A DNA stretch of 57,446 nucleotides from positions 1-57,446 of the forward strand of contig JAUWMI010000031.1 in assembly GCA_030613245.1 (NCBI GenBank). The letters run 5' to 3'. This document shows, one piece after another, positions 24,375 through 32,417 of this stretch (the stretch's first letter is position 1; each line of letters starts with the position of its first letter). Both the position numbers and the translations under genes were made by a program. The DNA is from Candidatus Sumerlaeota bacterium. GTDB taxonomy: Bacteria > Sumerlaeota > Sumerlaeia > MWCT01 > JAUWMI01. Below the pieces are notes generated by a model. The model ran no database searches and was not told where the DNA came from. It worked only from the letters and a program-made list of their open reading frames with translations.

Positions 24375-25526
24375 ATGCCCTTTACTCTCGAACAACTCAC
24401 TGCCATTGTTGATACCCTTGCCCCCTTTACCTATGCCTCATCCTGGGATAACGTTGGCCTTCAACTCGGGGAGCCCGATGCCCCGATCCGCCGCGTACTT
24501 GTCACTCTGGACGTCACCCCCGCGGTGGTCCAGGAAGCCCGCAGGAAGCGCTGCGACGCCATCATTTCCCATCATCCCCTCATCTTTCATCCCATGAAGC
24601 AAATACTGCCCTCTGCCTATCCAGGGAGTCTGGTAATGAAACTCATACGATACGGTGTGGGTGTAATTGTCGCCCACACCAATCTCGACAAGTCCCCCAA
24701 CGGGACGAATAAAGCCCTAGCCGATGTGCTAGGGCTTTTTCATTTAGAGATATTCCAGCCAGAATGCCACGCTACCCACGTCAAACTTACCGTCTTTGTC
24801 CCCAAAGGCTACGAGAACGACATTATCAACGCTATTGACCGTGGTGGTGGGGGCACTATTGGTCTCTACAGCCACTGCACATTCCGCACACCCGGCCTTG
24901 GCACGTATGTTCCACTTGTCGGAGCAAAGCCCTTTAAAGGCCGAAGCGGCAAACTGGAGGTGGCTGAAGAATATCGCCTGGAAACCCTTGTGCCGAAATC
25001 GCACATTCGCTCGGTAATCAAAGAAGTCATTCGCGCCCATCCCTACGAGGAGGTTGCTTACGACGTCTACACCCTTGAGCCTACCCAATCGTCCTTCAGG
25101 ATGAATCCTTTCCTTCAGGATGAATCCTATGGGCTAGGGTATATTGGCCATCTGAAACGGCCAATGCAGCTTGAGACATTCGCAAAGAAGGTGAAGACCG
25201 CACTAAAAACCAAGACGCTGGCAATCGTTGGCTCACCACGTGCCCGCATCCGAACTGCGCTCGTCTGCGCAGGCAGTGCACCTGAGATCATCCGCTCGCC
25301 GTCTGCGAAGCGCGCCGATGTAATCGTCACTGGTGAGCTCTCACACCACGCTGCACTGGAGGCGCAGACACTGGGCCTGAAGGTCATCGCGGCCGGACAT
25401 TTCGCCTCTGAGTGGCCCGTGGTGTCTCATCTGGCCAGACTCTTACGAAGCAACTCCCAAATCAAACAAGCACGAGTGACGATTGCCGTCTCAGCTGCAA
25501 ACACTCCTCCTATGGCGTGCAGATAG
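24375..25526 (+). CDS. Nif3-like dinuclear metal-centre protein (YqfO type)
   Basis: 383 residues, starting at ATG 24375. The family length of about 370 with a PII/CutA-like insert marks the YqfO type. Metal ligands are seen in ISHHPLIFHP, in AHTNLDKSPNGTN and near the end in GHFASEWP. The insert (about 130-235; HVKLTVFVPKGYENDIINAI and AHPYEEVAYDVY) is the usual second domain. The protein forms a toroidal hexamer; a GTP cyclohydrolase I type 2-like role has been proposed but is not settled. It is followed 37 bases later by the zinc-ribbon gene, a pairing seen in many bacteria. Confidence 0.95.
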   Translation: MPFTLEQLTAIVDTLAPFTYASSWDNVGLQLGEPDAPIRRVLVTLDVTPAVVQEARRKRCDAIISHHPLIFHPMKQILPSAYPGSLVMKLIRYGVGVIVAHTNLDKSPNGTNKALADVLGLFHLEIFQPECHATHVKLTVFVPKGYENDIINAIDRGGGGTIGLYSHCTFRTPGLGTYVPLVGAKPFKGRSGKLEVAEEYRLETLVPKSHIRSVIKEVIRAHPYEEVAYDVYTLEPTQSSFRMNPFLQDESYGLGYIGHLKRPMQLETFAKKVKTALKTKTLAIVGSPRARIRTALVCAGSAPEIIRSPSAKRADVIVTGELSHHAALEAQTLGLKVIAAGHFASEWPVVSHLARLLRSNSQIKQARVTIAVSAANTPPMACR

Positions 25527-25563
25527 GTGAAGGAATAGTCTAACAACTAAAGGATACGCACTG

Positions 25564-26283
25564 ATGCTTGAAGAGATCAAACAACTGCTTATTCTTCAGA
25601 ATCTCGATCAGCAGATTCTCGCCATTAGAGAAGAGTTAAAGCTCTACCGGCCTCAGCTCGAGAATCTCAAACAGAAAGTGCAGGAGAAGAAGGAACAAGT
25701 TGACGGGCTTTCCCATTCAGGGACAAGTTCCCTCAAAGAGCGGCGCCGAATGGAGGCTGAAATCGCTGACAAGGAATCCCTCATCCAGAAGTATCAGCGC
25801 CAGCAGATGGAAGTGAAAACCAACAGAGAATATCAGGCAATCACCACGGAAATCGGCAATGTCCGCACGCAGATCGAGGCCCTTGAAGATCAGGTTCTCG
25901 CCATCCTCACCCAGGAAGATGAGCAGAAGCAACAGCTGGACCAATGTAAAGAAGAACTCACACGCATCGAAGCAGAAACTACCCGGGAACGCCTGCGCAT
26001 CGAAGCAATCATTGAGGAAAGAAAGACCCGCCTCGACAAGCTCAAGAAAGAACGCAAAACGTGCCTCACCCAACTTACCACCGAGGTGCGCGAAATTTAC
26101 GACCGTATTGTCGACCGCTATGTCGGCTCCGTTGTTGTTCAGGTGATAAACGGATCATGCGGCGGTTGCTATATGCAGCTCTTGCCCCAGCTGCTCGTGG
26201 AGGTTCATCAAGGCAGAAAGATCAAGCGCTGTTCCCGCTGCATGCGCGTGCTGATCAGCGAAGAGGCTCCACGATCACCTTAG
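25564..26283 (+). CDS. Coiled-coil protein with C4 zinc ribbon (CT398-like)
   Basis: 239 residues. Residues about 5-185 are a long antiparallel coiled coil with charged heptads (LEEIKQLLILQNLDQQILAI, NREYQAITTEI). The C-terminal zf-RING_7 ribbon has CGGCYMQL and CSRCMRVL, four zinc ligands. The family member CT398 of Chlamydia has been reported to contact the sigma54/secretion machinery; the general role is unknown. It is downstream of the Nif3 gene, as in many phyla, and the two are likely one operon. Confidence 0.92.
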   Translation: MLEEIKQLLILQNLDQQILAIREELKLYRPQLENLKQKVQEKKEQVDGLSHSGTSSLKERRRMEAEIADKESLIQKYQRQQMEVKTNREYQAITTEIGNVRTQIEALEDQVLAILTQEDEQKQQLDQCKEELTRIEAETTRERLRIEAIIEERKTRLDKLKKERKTCLTQLTTEVREIYDRIVDRYVGSVVVQVINGSCGGCYMQLLPQLLVEVHQGRKIKRCSRCMRVLISEEAPRSP

Positions 26284-26474
26284 TATATTTAAACTTCCCG
26301 AAAGTTGGCGACGTCCTTAGCTTAGGTATCCGAACAAATAGGATTTCAGACTCTTTATTATACGGGCTAGCGCGATCCCAATTTATGCACAGGATAACTT
26401 TGCTATTTTCATACCTGGACAACCAATTCAGGCTCCTTGACTTTTGCCTTATAGCTCGATTTTGCTGCTTTTTA

Positions 26475-26600
26475 TCCCCTCTCCCCATGGGAGAGGATTA
26501 AGGTGAGGGAGACTCTTCTCTTCGTTCAGAGTGACAGCCTGGATTTGTTCACACGGATAACTGCTGTCATTCTGACCCGCCACGGCGGGAAAGAATCTCA
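26475..26600. repeat. Two adjoining palindromic repeat remnants
   Basis: CCCTCTCCCCATGGGAGAGG (26476-26495), followed by ATTAAGGTGAGGG, is the widely dispersed CCCTCTCCC repeat; related copies lie inside 44187-44459 and at 41127-41181. Next, TCAGAGTGACAGC (26526-26538) faces GCTGTCATTCTGA (26563-26575), 12 of 13 paired, followed by AAAGAATCTC. The following gene's reading frame stays open through these repeats, which makes the annotated start ambiguous. Confidence 0.65.
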
Positions 26601-26601
26601 A

Positions 26602-27675
26602 ATGGCTATTTATTACTCTGGAGTGCAGGGCAATAAGAACATTTCACGGGATCCCGGTATGCGTATTGAGTACCCCCGGCTCTTAATTATCATTTGCTCA
26701 TTACTAGGCTTCGTCTGTATACTTCTCCCTTTGTTCCATCCCACTAAATCATTGTGGCAAAGAGAGACACAGGCAGCCTCAATGCATAATGGGAGCATCG
26801 AAACTGCGTCCCCTAGAAGTTCTATGTCCCCAGTGTCTGAGTCCAACAACACTACAAGCACCATTCTTGCATCCCTGGCCATTCCCACGAGTAATACTAT
26901 CTATGTCGGAAAAACCGATTGTCCCTACTCGACCATTCAGTCCGCTATAGATTCGATTATCAATGCTTCAAAGTCCAACCCCTACGCTATTATCCTCCGA
27001 CCAGGCGTCTATAACGAACGCCTCCTGATAGAAAAACCGCATATTGCTATCATTGGCACAGACATGAATTCCACAATCATCCAATATCGTCAGCCCAGGG
27101 CCGTCCAGTATCCCTGCGCTGTGGTTAATGTAAAAGCCAATAACGTAACAATAGAAAACCTTACGATTAAAAATACTCATCCCTTTGGGTCTGGACGAGA
27201 GGTCGCACTGGCAACATATTCTCCCGTTACCAATGGAGTGCGTTTCAAGAAAGTTAAATTTTATGGCCAACAGGATACCATTTACTTGTTTCAGGGCTCT
27301 TATAATATTACCTTCGAGGAATGCTCCATCGACGGTTATTCAGATACGGTCTCAGTAGAAACCCAAGCCTATTTCTACAATTGCCATTTCTATATTCACG
27401 CACCTGTCGCAGAAGAATCATTTTACATACTCCAAACCCCCTCACCAGGCTCCCATCTCGCCGTTGTAGGCTGCACATTTGACGCTGCAACGCCAGGATC
27501 TATGGTTGCCAATTTCAATTCCGATTTCGATATCATCTATTTTATTGGCAACCGCCTCGCGCCTAATGTTGCCTCCAAGCCCTTTGATCTCCGCGGTAAC
27601 TCTCCAACGATTTACCTCTTTGGAAACACCCGCGCCAACTACCCTTCTTCGGCAATCTCTCTTCCTATCCGCTAA
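26602..27675 (+). CDS. Pectinesterase-like beta-helix protein
   Basis: 357 residues from the ATG at 26602; the frame extends 33 codons upstream, but only through repeat DNA. One membrane segment (about 22-42, LLIIICSLLGFVCILLPLF) anchors it outside the cytoplasm. After a Ser/Thr-rich linker the pectin methylesterase pattern begins: IYVGKTDCPYSTIQSAIDSI, RPGVYNERLLIEKPHIAIIG, then GQQDTIYL with Gln and the first Asp. The second catalytic region, normally GTVDFIFG, reads GYSDTVSVE, and the usual LGRPW Arg motif is not seen. The fold is clear; esterase activity is doubtful. Confidence 0.78.
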   Translation: MAIYYSGVQGNKNISRDPGMRIEYPRLLIIICSLLGFVCILLPLFHPTKSLWQRETQAASMHNGSIETASPRSSMSPVSESNNTTSTILASLAIPTSNTIYVGKTDCPYSTIQSAIDSIINASKSNPYAIILRPGVYNERLLIEKPHIAIIGTDMNSTIIQYRQPRAVQYPCAVVNVKANNVTIENLTIKNTHPFGSGREVALATYSPVTNGVRFKKVKFYGQQDTIYLFQGSYNITFEECSIDGYSDTVSVETQAYFYNCHFYIHAPVAEESFYILQTPSPGSHLAVVGCTFDAATPGSMVANFNSDFDIIYFIGNRLAPNVASKPFDLRGNSPTIYLFGNTRANYPSSAISLPIR

Positions 27676-27839
27676 ATGATACAGGAAGCATGCGGAATTT
27701 GCAAATTTCAAAACGCATCTTGGCCCATGAGATGTCCACTCTATTCAGCCACCAGCCCTGATAACTCTTTGGCATTTCGAGCAACGAAAGCCAAGAGTCG
27801 CGGGCTGTGAATCTTTGATTACTGTATAAATCTGCGCAC

Positions 27840-27870
27840 TTGACATTCTCACGCTTTCTTGGGCCAATAT
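27840..27870 (+). promoter_or_regulatory. Possible promoter of selD
   Basis: TTGACA at 27840-27845 and CAATAT at 27865-27870, spacing 19 bases, with the selD start 37 bases downstream. The spacing is longer than ideal. Confidence 0.3.
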
Positions 27871-27906
27871 TAACTGTTTCCCGAAAAGAAAAATGCACAA
27901 AACATC

Positions 27907-28974
27907 ATGAAGATGACAAAAGAAGAAATTATCAAGCTGACCGAGAAAGCCTCGTGCGCTGGGTGAGCATCTAAGCTCGGCTTGCCCGACCTGATGCACG
28001 TGTTGCATCACTTACCGCACGTAAGCGATCCGAATGTCCTCGTTGGCTTTGAGCCGGCGGATGATGCTGGTGTCTATAAACTCAGCGACCGCCTTGCTAT
28101 AATCCATACCACCGACTTCTTTCCACCCATCGTTGATGATCCTTATACGTTTGGCGGCATCGCAGCAGCTAATGCCCTGAGCGACATCTATGCTATGGGC
28201 GGCACCCCACAAACAGCACTCAATATCATTGGCTTCCCCAAGAAGATCTACCCGCTAAAAGTCCTCAGTGCTATCCTGCGCGGCGGAATGGATAAAGTCG
28301 CAGAAACCGGCGCCGTCGTTATTGGTGGCCATACCATTGAAGCACCTGAACTCTTCTACGGCCTCGCCGTGACCGGTACTATCCACCCGCGCCGAATTAT
28401 CACCTGCGCCCGGGCCCAGCCTGGTGATCTCCTGATCCTCACCAAGCCCCTTGGCGTAGGCCTCGTGACTACTGGACTGAAACTCCAGCGCATCCCCGCA
28501 CGAAAACGCAAGCATGCACTCACAACAGTTTGCAACTCCATGCTTCAGCTCAATAAGCTCGCCTCTGAGCTGATGATTCGCCACCACGCCCATGCCTGTA
28601 CCGATATTACAGGCTTTGGCCTCATCGGCCACGCTTACGAAATGGCCGATGCCAGCCGCGTCAGTATTCACCTCCAGTCAAGCAATATCCCTTACTTCCC
28701 CGAAGCGCTCGACATCGCGCGTCAGGGACTCTATACGCGTGCATCCATCTCCAACAAGACCTACCTCAAGAAAAAACTTCGTTTCGCCTCATCAGTTGAA
28801 CCTGCTTTGCAACAACTCCTCCTTGAAGCCGAGACCTCTGGCGGCTTGCTCATCGCGCTTGCACCCCGGAATGCAGCGCGCCTCCTCGCTGCACTCCACA
28901 AGCACGGCCTCACCAGCGCTCGTATCATTGGAAAAAGTGTGAAGGGAACAAAAGGCAGGATTCGCGTCGCCTAA
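27907..28974 (+). CDS. selD: Selenide, water dikinase (selenoprotein, UGA at residue 20)
   Basis: 355 residues if TGA at 27964-27966 is read as selenocysteine. It makes selenophosphate from selenide and ATP for tRNA-Sec and 2-selenouridine. The N-terminus MKMTKEEIIKLTEKASCAG-U-ASKLG matches the family glycine-rich active-site segment, where position 20 is Cys or Sec and Lys23 is essential. Downstream TTDFFPPIVDDPYTFGGIAAANALSDIYAMGG and GGHTIEAPELFYGLAVTG are the ATP/metal motifs. Reading only from the TTG after the TGA would remove the catalytic residues. Upstream starts ATG 27907 and ATG 27913 are both possible; ribosome sites are weak. It is probably its own transcription unit. Confidence 0.95.
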
Positions 28975-29010
28975 TCCGCAGGTGAGAAAAAAAACAGTCC
29001 TCGCGCATGA

Positions 29011-29292
29011 GAAATCAAACCTGAAAAAATCAAGCGGTTTTACAAGTTACATAAGAAAGATTACTTTGAGCCAGAGACAGTTGATATAGGCCAGATTTTT
29101 GCAGAAGTACCCCTGAGGCAACAGATGAAGAACGCCGCCAGGCCAGGAAGAAAATCGAAGCTGCCTGGCAGGCACTCGAGCGGGGAGAACCATTTGAAGA
29201 GGTGGCCAAACGCTATTCCGAAGCAGAGAGTGCTGAGTTCGGCGGACGCGCTGGGCGATTACCAAGTACCGCGCTCGTATTTGTCAGTTGTC
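29011..29292 (+). pseudogene. PpiC/SurA-type peptidyl-prolyl isomerase remnant, frameshifted
   Basis: Two pieces in different frames read as one parvulin-like protein: EIKPEKIKRFYKLHKKDYFE followed by PETVDIGQIFAEVP, then after a one-base shift near 29110 EATDEERRQARKKIEAAWQA, GEPFEEVAKRYSEAESAEFGG and RAGRLP. This is the start of a parvulin domain (family pattern: GE.F.ELAK.YS......GG.LG). No start codon is visible, and the C-terminal half is absent where the opposite-strand pseudopilin gene begins. It is a decayed fragment, probably left by a rearrangement. Confidence 0.8.
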
Positions 29293-29867
29293 CGCTGTGT
29301 GCGGAAAATGTTACCTAAGCTGATGGTTCCATTGGTCGGGTCGTAATTGATATACACCAGATTGGCTGGTCTATTATACCAATCTCTATCTGGCCCAGGG
29401 GAGTAAAACAACCACAAACCAGCATCATCCGAACGATTGCGCAGGGCTGAACCATCTATCGCTGATTGAAAGAAATACGGATAGTTGAAGTAAACGAAGC
29501 GATTGCTTACTTCCTTTGGAGCCCAATCTAAGTATTGTTCATAATCTATGAAAGGGTCGTGAGGAAGCGAAGTGAGATAAGCTATTGGGGTAGTCAGATA
29601 ACTCGGTATTCTTGAGTGGAAGGGTGGCTCGACCAATATGCCCCAGGTTCCGCCGGTACCCGCATCAAACATTGGCGGGTAAGCGTTACCATCAACCCTA
29701 TAGCTCTCGAGACCCGTAGCAATAGTCCGCATGTCCGCCTTGCATCTCGAAACTTTGGAGCGAACCTGGGCTTCGAGAAAATTTGGTATTGCGATCGCTG
29801 CCAAAATCGCAATGATCGCCACCACGATTAAGAGCTCAATGAGAGTAAACCCCATCGTCTTCTTCAT
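29259..29867 (-). CDS. Type II pseudopilin, second copy
   Basis: 202 residues with a six-residue leader MKKTMG, then FTLIELLIVVAIIAILAAIA (Glu at +5), NFLEAQVRSKVSRCKADMRT and IATGLESYRVDGNAYPP. It is closely related to the 12768-13367 pilin: about the same length, with the same YDPTNGTISLGNIFR end, here followed by ten extra residues that overlap the ppiC remnant. The C-terminal half contains LWFYSPGPDRDWYN, the GspG calcium-loop region. ATG at 29867 has AAAGGAGGTG at ideal distance, suggesting high expression. Confidence 0.92.
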   Translation of the reverse strand: MKKTMGFTLIELLIVVAIIAILAAIAIPNFLEAQVRSKVSRCKADMRTIATGLESYRVDGNAYPPMFDAGTGGTWGILVEPPFHSRIPSYLTTPIAYLTSLPHDPFIDYEQYLDWAPKEVSNRFVYFNYPYFFQSAIDGSALRNRSDDAGLWLFYSPGPDRDWYNRPANLVYINYDPTNGTISLGNIFRTQRTTDKYERGTW

Positions 29868-29919
29868 ACTTACACCTCCTTTCTCCCTAAAATGTGCTCT
29901 ATAAACAGACAGTGACTCT

Positions 29920-29925
29920 ATTATA
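29920..29925 (-). promoter_or_regulatory. -10 box of the pseudopilin gene
   Basis: TATAAT on the minus strand, preceded by GAATTCAG. It lies about 53 bases before the start codon. No good -35 at 17 bases; TTGACG is 28 bases upstream of the box. Confidence 0.4.
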
Positions 29926-30083
29926 CTGAATTCTTACCTTTGCGTCTCCACAGCGTCAACTAAATTCTCTAGCTTGCCCTAGAACTTTTCACATCTGGTC
30001 TCATCAGCTTTCTGACCTGTTTTGATTGACGTCTGCCACAGAGAGCGTGGAGCCTCAATAAGTAAAAAAAGTCTTTGTTTGAT

Positions 30084-30331
30084 TGGCTCTTTGTCAGATT
30101 AGGTTAGCAAGAAAACCTCTGATGCATTGAATAACTTCAGTGTTTCCATGCCTAGGCAAGAGTACGGCAGTTGCTTGGATCTGTGCCTCATTACGTAATG
30201 TGCCTGCTGTGTATTCCCTCTTCACCAGCCAATAGGACGAGTAGGGGCGTTTAATTAAACGCCCTTACTATTCAGCCGATCTTTTTCTATAGTTACGATG
30301 AAAAAGCGCTAACTCATTTGACAAAGAGCCA
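30084..30331. mobile_element. MITE-like element, copy 1 (with target duplication)
   Basis: 248 bases bounded by TGGCTCTTTGTCAGATT at the left and its inverse (AATTTGAC-like end ...CAAAGAGCCA) at the right: 13 perfect terminal pairs and further imperfect ones to GGTTAGC / GCTAAC. It is flanked by the direct repeat TTTGAT (30078-30083 and 30332-30337), a target-site duplication. No transposase gene is inside. A GTAGGGGC palindrome (30241-30268) sits in the middle. The right end supplies the last codons and stop of the DUF2085 gene. Confidence 0.75.
30241..30268. repeat. GTAGGGGC palindrome, copy 1
   Basis: A 28-base palindrome starting GTAGGGGCGTTTAATTAAAC, with one mismatch at its right end. 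It is identical to 57104-57131 except for one base. It lies inside the MITE-like element 30084-30331. Confidence 0.8.
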
Positions 30332-30880
30332 TTTGATTTTCTGCCTTAATGGTTGCAGAACCGTGAAAGTGCAGACCTCAAAGACAGTAATCACGACTGC
30401 TGCAACAATCGCGACAAGACCCAGTAGTCCTAATATTTCAACGAAGGCAGAAGCAAAGGCAAATGGTGCACGCACAAATAACTGCATCAGCAACAACATA
30501 ATGATAATTCCCCCAAAATAGCTGCGAGGGGAGCGATTAGTCTGAAATAAATCCCACCGGTTTTGAACATTAAGCCATAGAAAGTAGAATACGCCTATAA
30601 TGAACAACTGGCCTGACAACGTGCGTATAGTTGCAGAGTGGGGTATGAGATGAAAACCAAAGATAAGCATCTGAATCATAAATAACCCATGAATGAATAG
30701 AATTTTTCTGCTAGGTTTGAATTTCATCAGCGGCAGCAACAATAGCATGAGCGTAGCGCCTGCGTAAACTCCAGCGCAGCGTTGACAAAAGGCTAAAACA
30801 AAGCCGCCAGGCGCCCAACAACGCACAGCTTCCTGATGGCAGAGATGCGAAAATAGAGAATCAGCGATTGTATGAAGCAT
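30314..30880 (-). CDS. DUF2085 membrane protein, C-terminus formed by an inserted element
   Basis: 188 residues. The N-terminal signature LCHQEAVRCW and FCQRCAGVYAG matches DUF2085 (paired Cys motifs, possibly metal-binding), followed by about five membrane helices. Function unknown. Its last residues (WLFVK and stop) are encoded by the terminal repeat of the MITE-like element. Before insertion the frame would have continued about 33 codons beyond the TTTGAT target, or less. It begins directly at the stop codon of the upstream gene (30881), so the pair is one operon. Confidence 0.8.
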   Translation of the reverse strand: MLHTIADSLFSHLCHQEAVRCWAPGGFVLAFCQRCAGVYAGATLMLLLLPLMKFKPSRKILFIHGLFMIQMLIFGFHLIPHSATIRTLSGQLFIIGVFYFLWLNVQNRWDLFQTNRSPRSYFGGIIIMLLLMQLFVRAPFAFASAFVEILGLLGLVAIVAAVVITVFEVCTFTVLQPLRQKIKWLFVK

Positions 30881-32056
30881 TTAATTCTCGCCCTCGGCGG
30901 TGCTCAACTCAGCTCCTGGAGGATGAATAAAAGTAACCGTGCGCTCTTCGGTCGTTAAATCTATCAGACATAAGTATATTGGAACGAACTCTTCACCAAT
31001 AACAGACGCCGCCAGATAGTTTTTGTTTGGCGAAAGGGCAAAATGTAACGGGAATATCTCTTCATCAATACTCTTGTCTTCAAACCGTATTAACCTAACA
31101 GACCCATCCTCAATATCTATCTCAGCAATGGCAACGTAATCGTCGTCATCCTCAACTCTAAGCCCTAACCATAGAACATTCCCTTCTGGATTCCACGCCG
31201 CTGCCAGCATAGGATTGGCACCATTCTCAATTTCTATAGATTCAGACAGCCCGATTTCTTTGATGATTTCGCCTTTTTCATTTAATACTCTCAAGGTAAG
31301 TCTGTCTTCGCTGCCCTTAAGATAAGCGAATAGCGTTCTTTTTTCAGGAACTGCCAGTATCGGCATAACTGATTCTTCTGCTTCTTCCTCTTGTGCTTCC
31401 TTTAAACGAACCGTAAAGAGAATGCTCTCTTTGAAAAAAAATCTTGTTCGTATTTTCCCAAAAGTCATTTCATCGTCAGAATCAAAGCCTTTGACAAAGA
31501 ATAACTTCTTGCTATCCCCAAACACAATGGCTTCCTCACATTTTCTCCACTTCCCCTTCTTTATATCCACTCTATAAGAGCCGCCCAGATCTTCACCATT
31601 ATCCCCTCCTGCGATCCAAATCCAGCGCTTTCTTTCCAGAATTATTGGATAGAGAGAAGAAATACCAGAAACCCCCGGAACCATAATTTTCTTAATCTCC
31701 TTCTTCTCATTTGTCTGGAGATTATATTTGGAAACTATTGTCTTATCTGCTTGTTCCTCATTGGCAAGCGCTGAAATATAGATTAGCTCATTGCCTTTTT
31801 CAGGCCAAAAGACCTCAATGGGAAAAAACACGTCCTTTTCAGATTCTTCTGTTACCTCAATGATAGATTGATTTTCCCTGGTGTTTAAATCGTAAATTGC
31901 AATACCGCAAAATTCATCGCCATTACGTTCATCCAAATACACATAAGCAATCTTATCGCTATGTGGACTCCATGCAGGACGACAATAAATACAATAAATT
32001 CCAATGGCAACCAGCGCAACTATTGCCAATAGTCTGGATGTAATTTGATTCTTCAT
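30881..32056 (-). CDS. Membrane-anchored TolB/WD40-like beta-propeller protein
   Basis: 391 residues. An N-terminal membrane segment (about 7-24, LLAIVALVAIGIYCIYC) is followed by RPAWSPHSDKIAYVYLDE, typical of TolB/PD40 blades. Similar blades recur (PIEVFWPEKGNELIYIS, AAWNPEGNVLWLGLRV, HFALSPNKNYLAASVIGEE). It is acidic and rich in Glu and Lys. No catalytic motif was seen; a periplasmic or surface scaffold is likely. The stop codon abuts the start of the DUF2085 gene, indicating coupled translation. Lower G+C than most neighbours. Confidence 0.75.
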   Translation of the reverse strand: MKNQITSRLLAIVALVAIGIYCIYCRPAWSPHSDKIAYVYLDERNGDEFCGIAIYDLNTRENQSIIEVTEESEKDVFFPIEVFWPEKGNELIYISALANEEQADKTIVSKYNLQTNEKKEIKKIMVPGVSGISSLYPIILERKRWIWIAGGDNGEDLGGSYRVDIKKGKWRKCEEAIVFGDSKKLFFVKGFDSDDEMTFGKIRTRFFFKESILFTVRLKEAQEEEAEESVMPILAVPEKRTLFAYLKGSEDRLTLRVLNEKGEIIKEIGLSESIEIENGANPMLAAAWNPEGNVLWLGLRVEDDDDYVAIAEIDIEDGSVRLIRFEDKSIDEEIFPLHFALSPNKNYLAASVIGEEFVPIYLCLIDLTTEERTVTFIHPPGAELSTAEGEN

Positions 32057-32417
32057 GATAGTCCCCTCTCGTAAGAAAAAATTTGATCCAAAATTTTGAA
32101 GATATCTCTGTAAAATTAACCCTGAGTTAATGAATAATCGTTATTCTACTATTCACGCACTTTGGCAATTAATTAATGAATGGATAGCGTGATTTTTCAG
32201 CGTCTCTGTTATTTTTCCACATGCTGCACCTCAGTCAAGCAAAATAATGGAAGTGTTAGTGTGTTTCTGCTTGCGTGGCAGGATTGCTTTAGTAATATGA
32301 GCAGTTGGGGAGTTTTCTATAACGCCGACTGCTCATCCTGAGGAGCGAAGCGACGAAGGATCTTACTCCTATAATGATAAATGTGAAGATTCAGCAGTTA
32401 ATCGAAGAGTGAATGAT
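32057..32417. other. Intergenic region, repeat-rich
   Basis: 361 bases. The first 220 show nothing recognised apart from A+T-rich DNA upstream of the minus-strand operon. The rest holds the first of three composite repeats around the GIY-YIG gene (32300-32362). Confidence 0.45.
32300..32362. repeat. TCATCCTGA composite repeat, upstream copy
   Basis: A stem-loop GAGCAGT...ACTGCTC enclosing TGGGGAGTTTTCT (32300-32334), followed by TCATCCTGAGGAGCGAAGCG and ACGAAGGATC. Both modules recur within and after the GIY-YIG gene. Confidence 0.7.
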
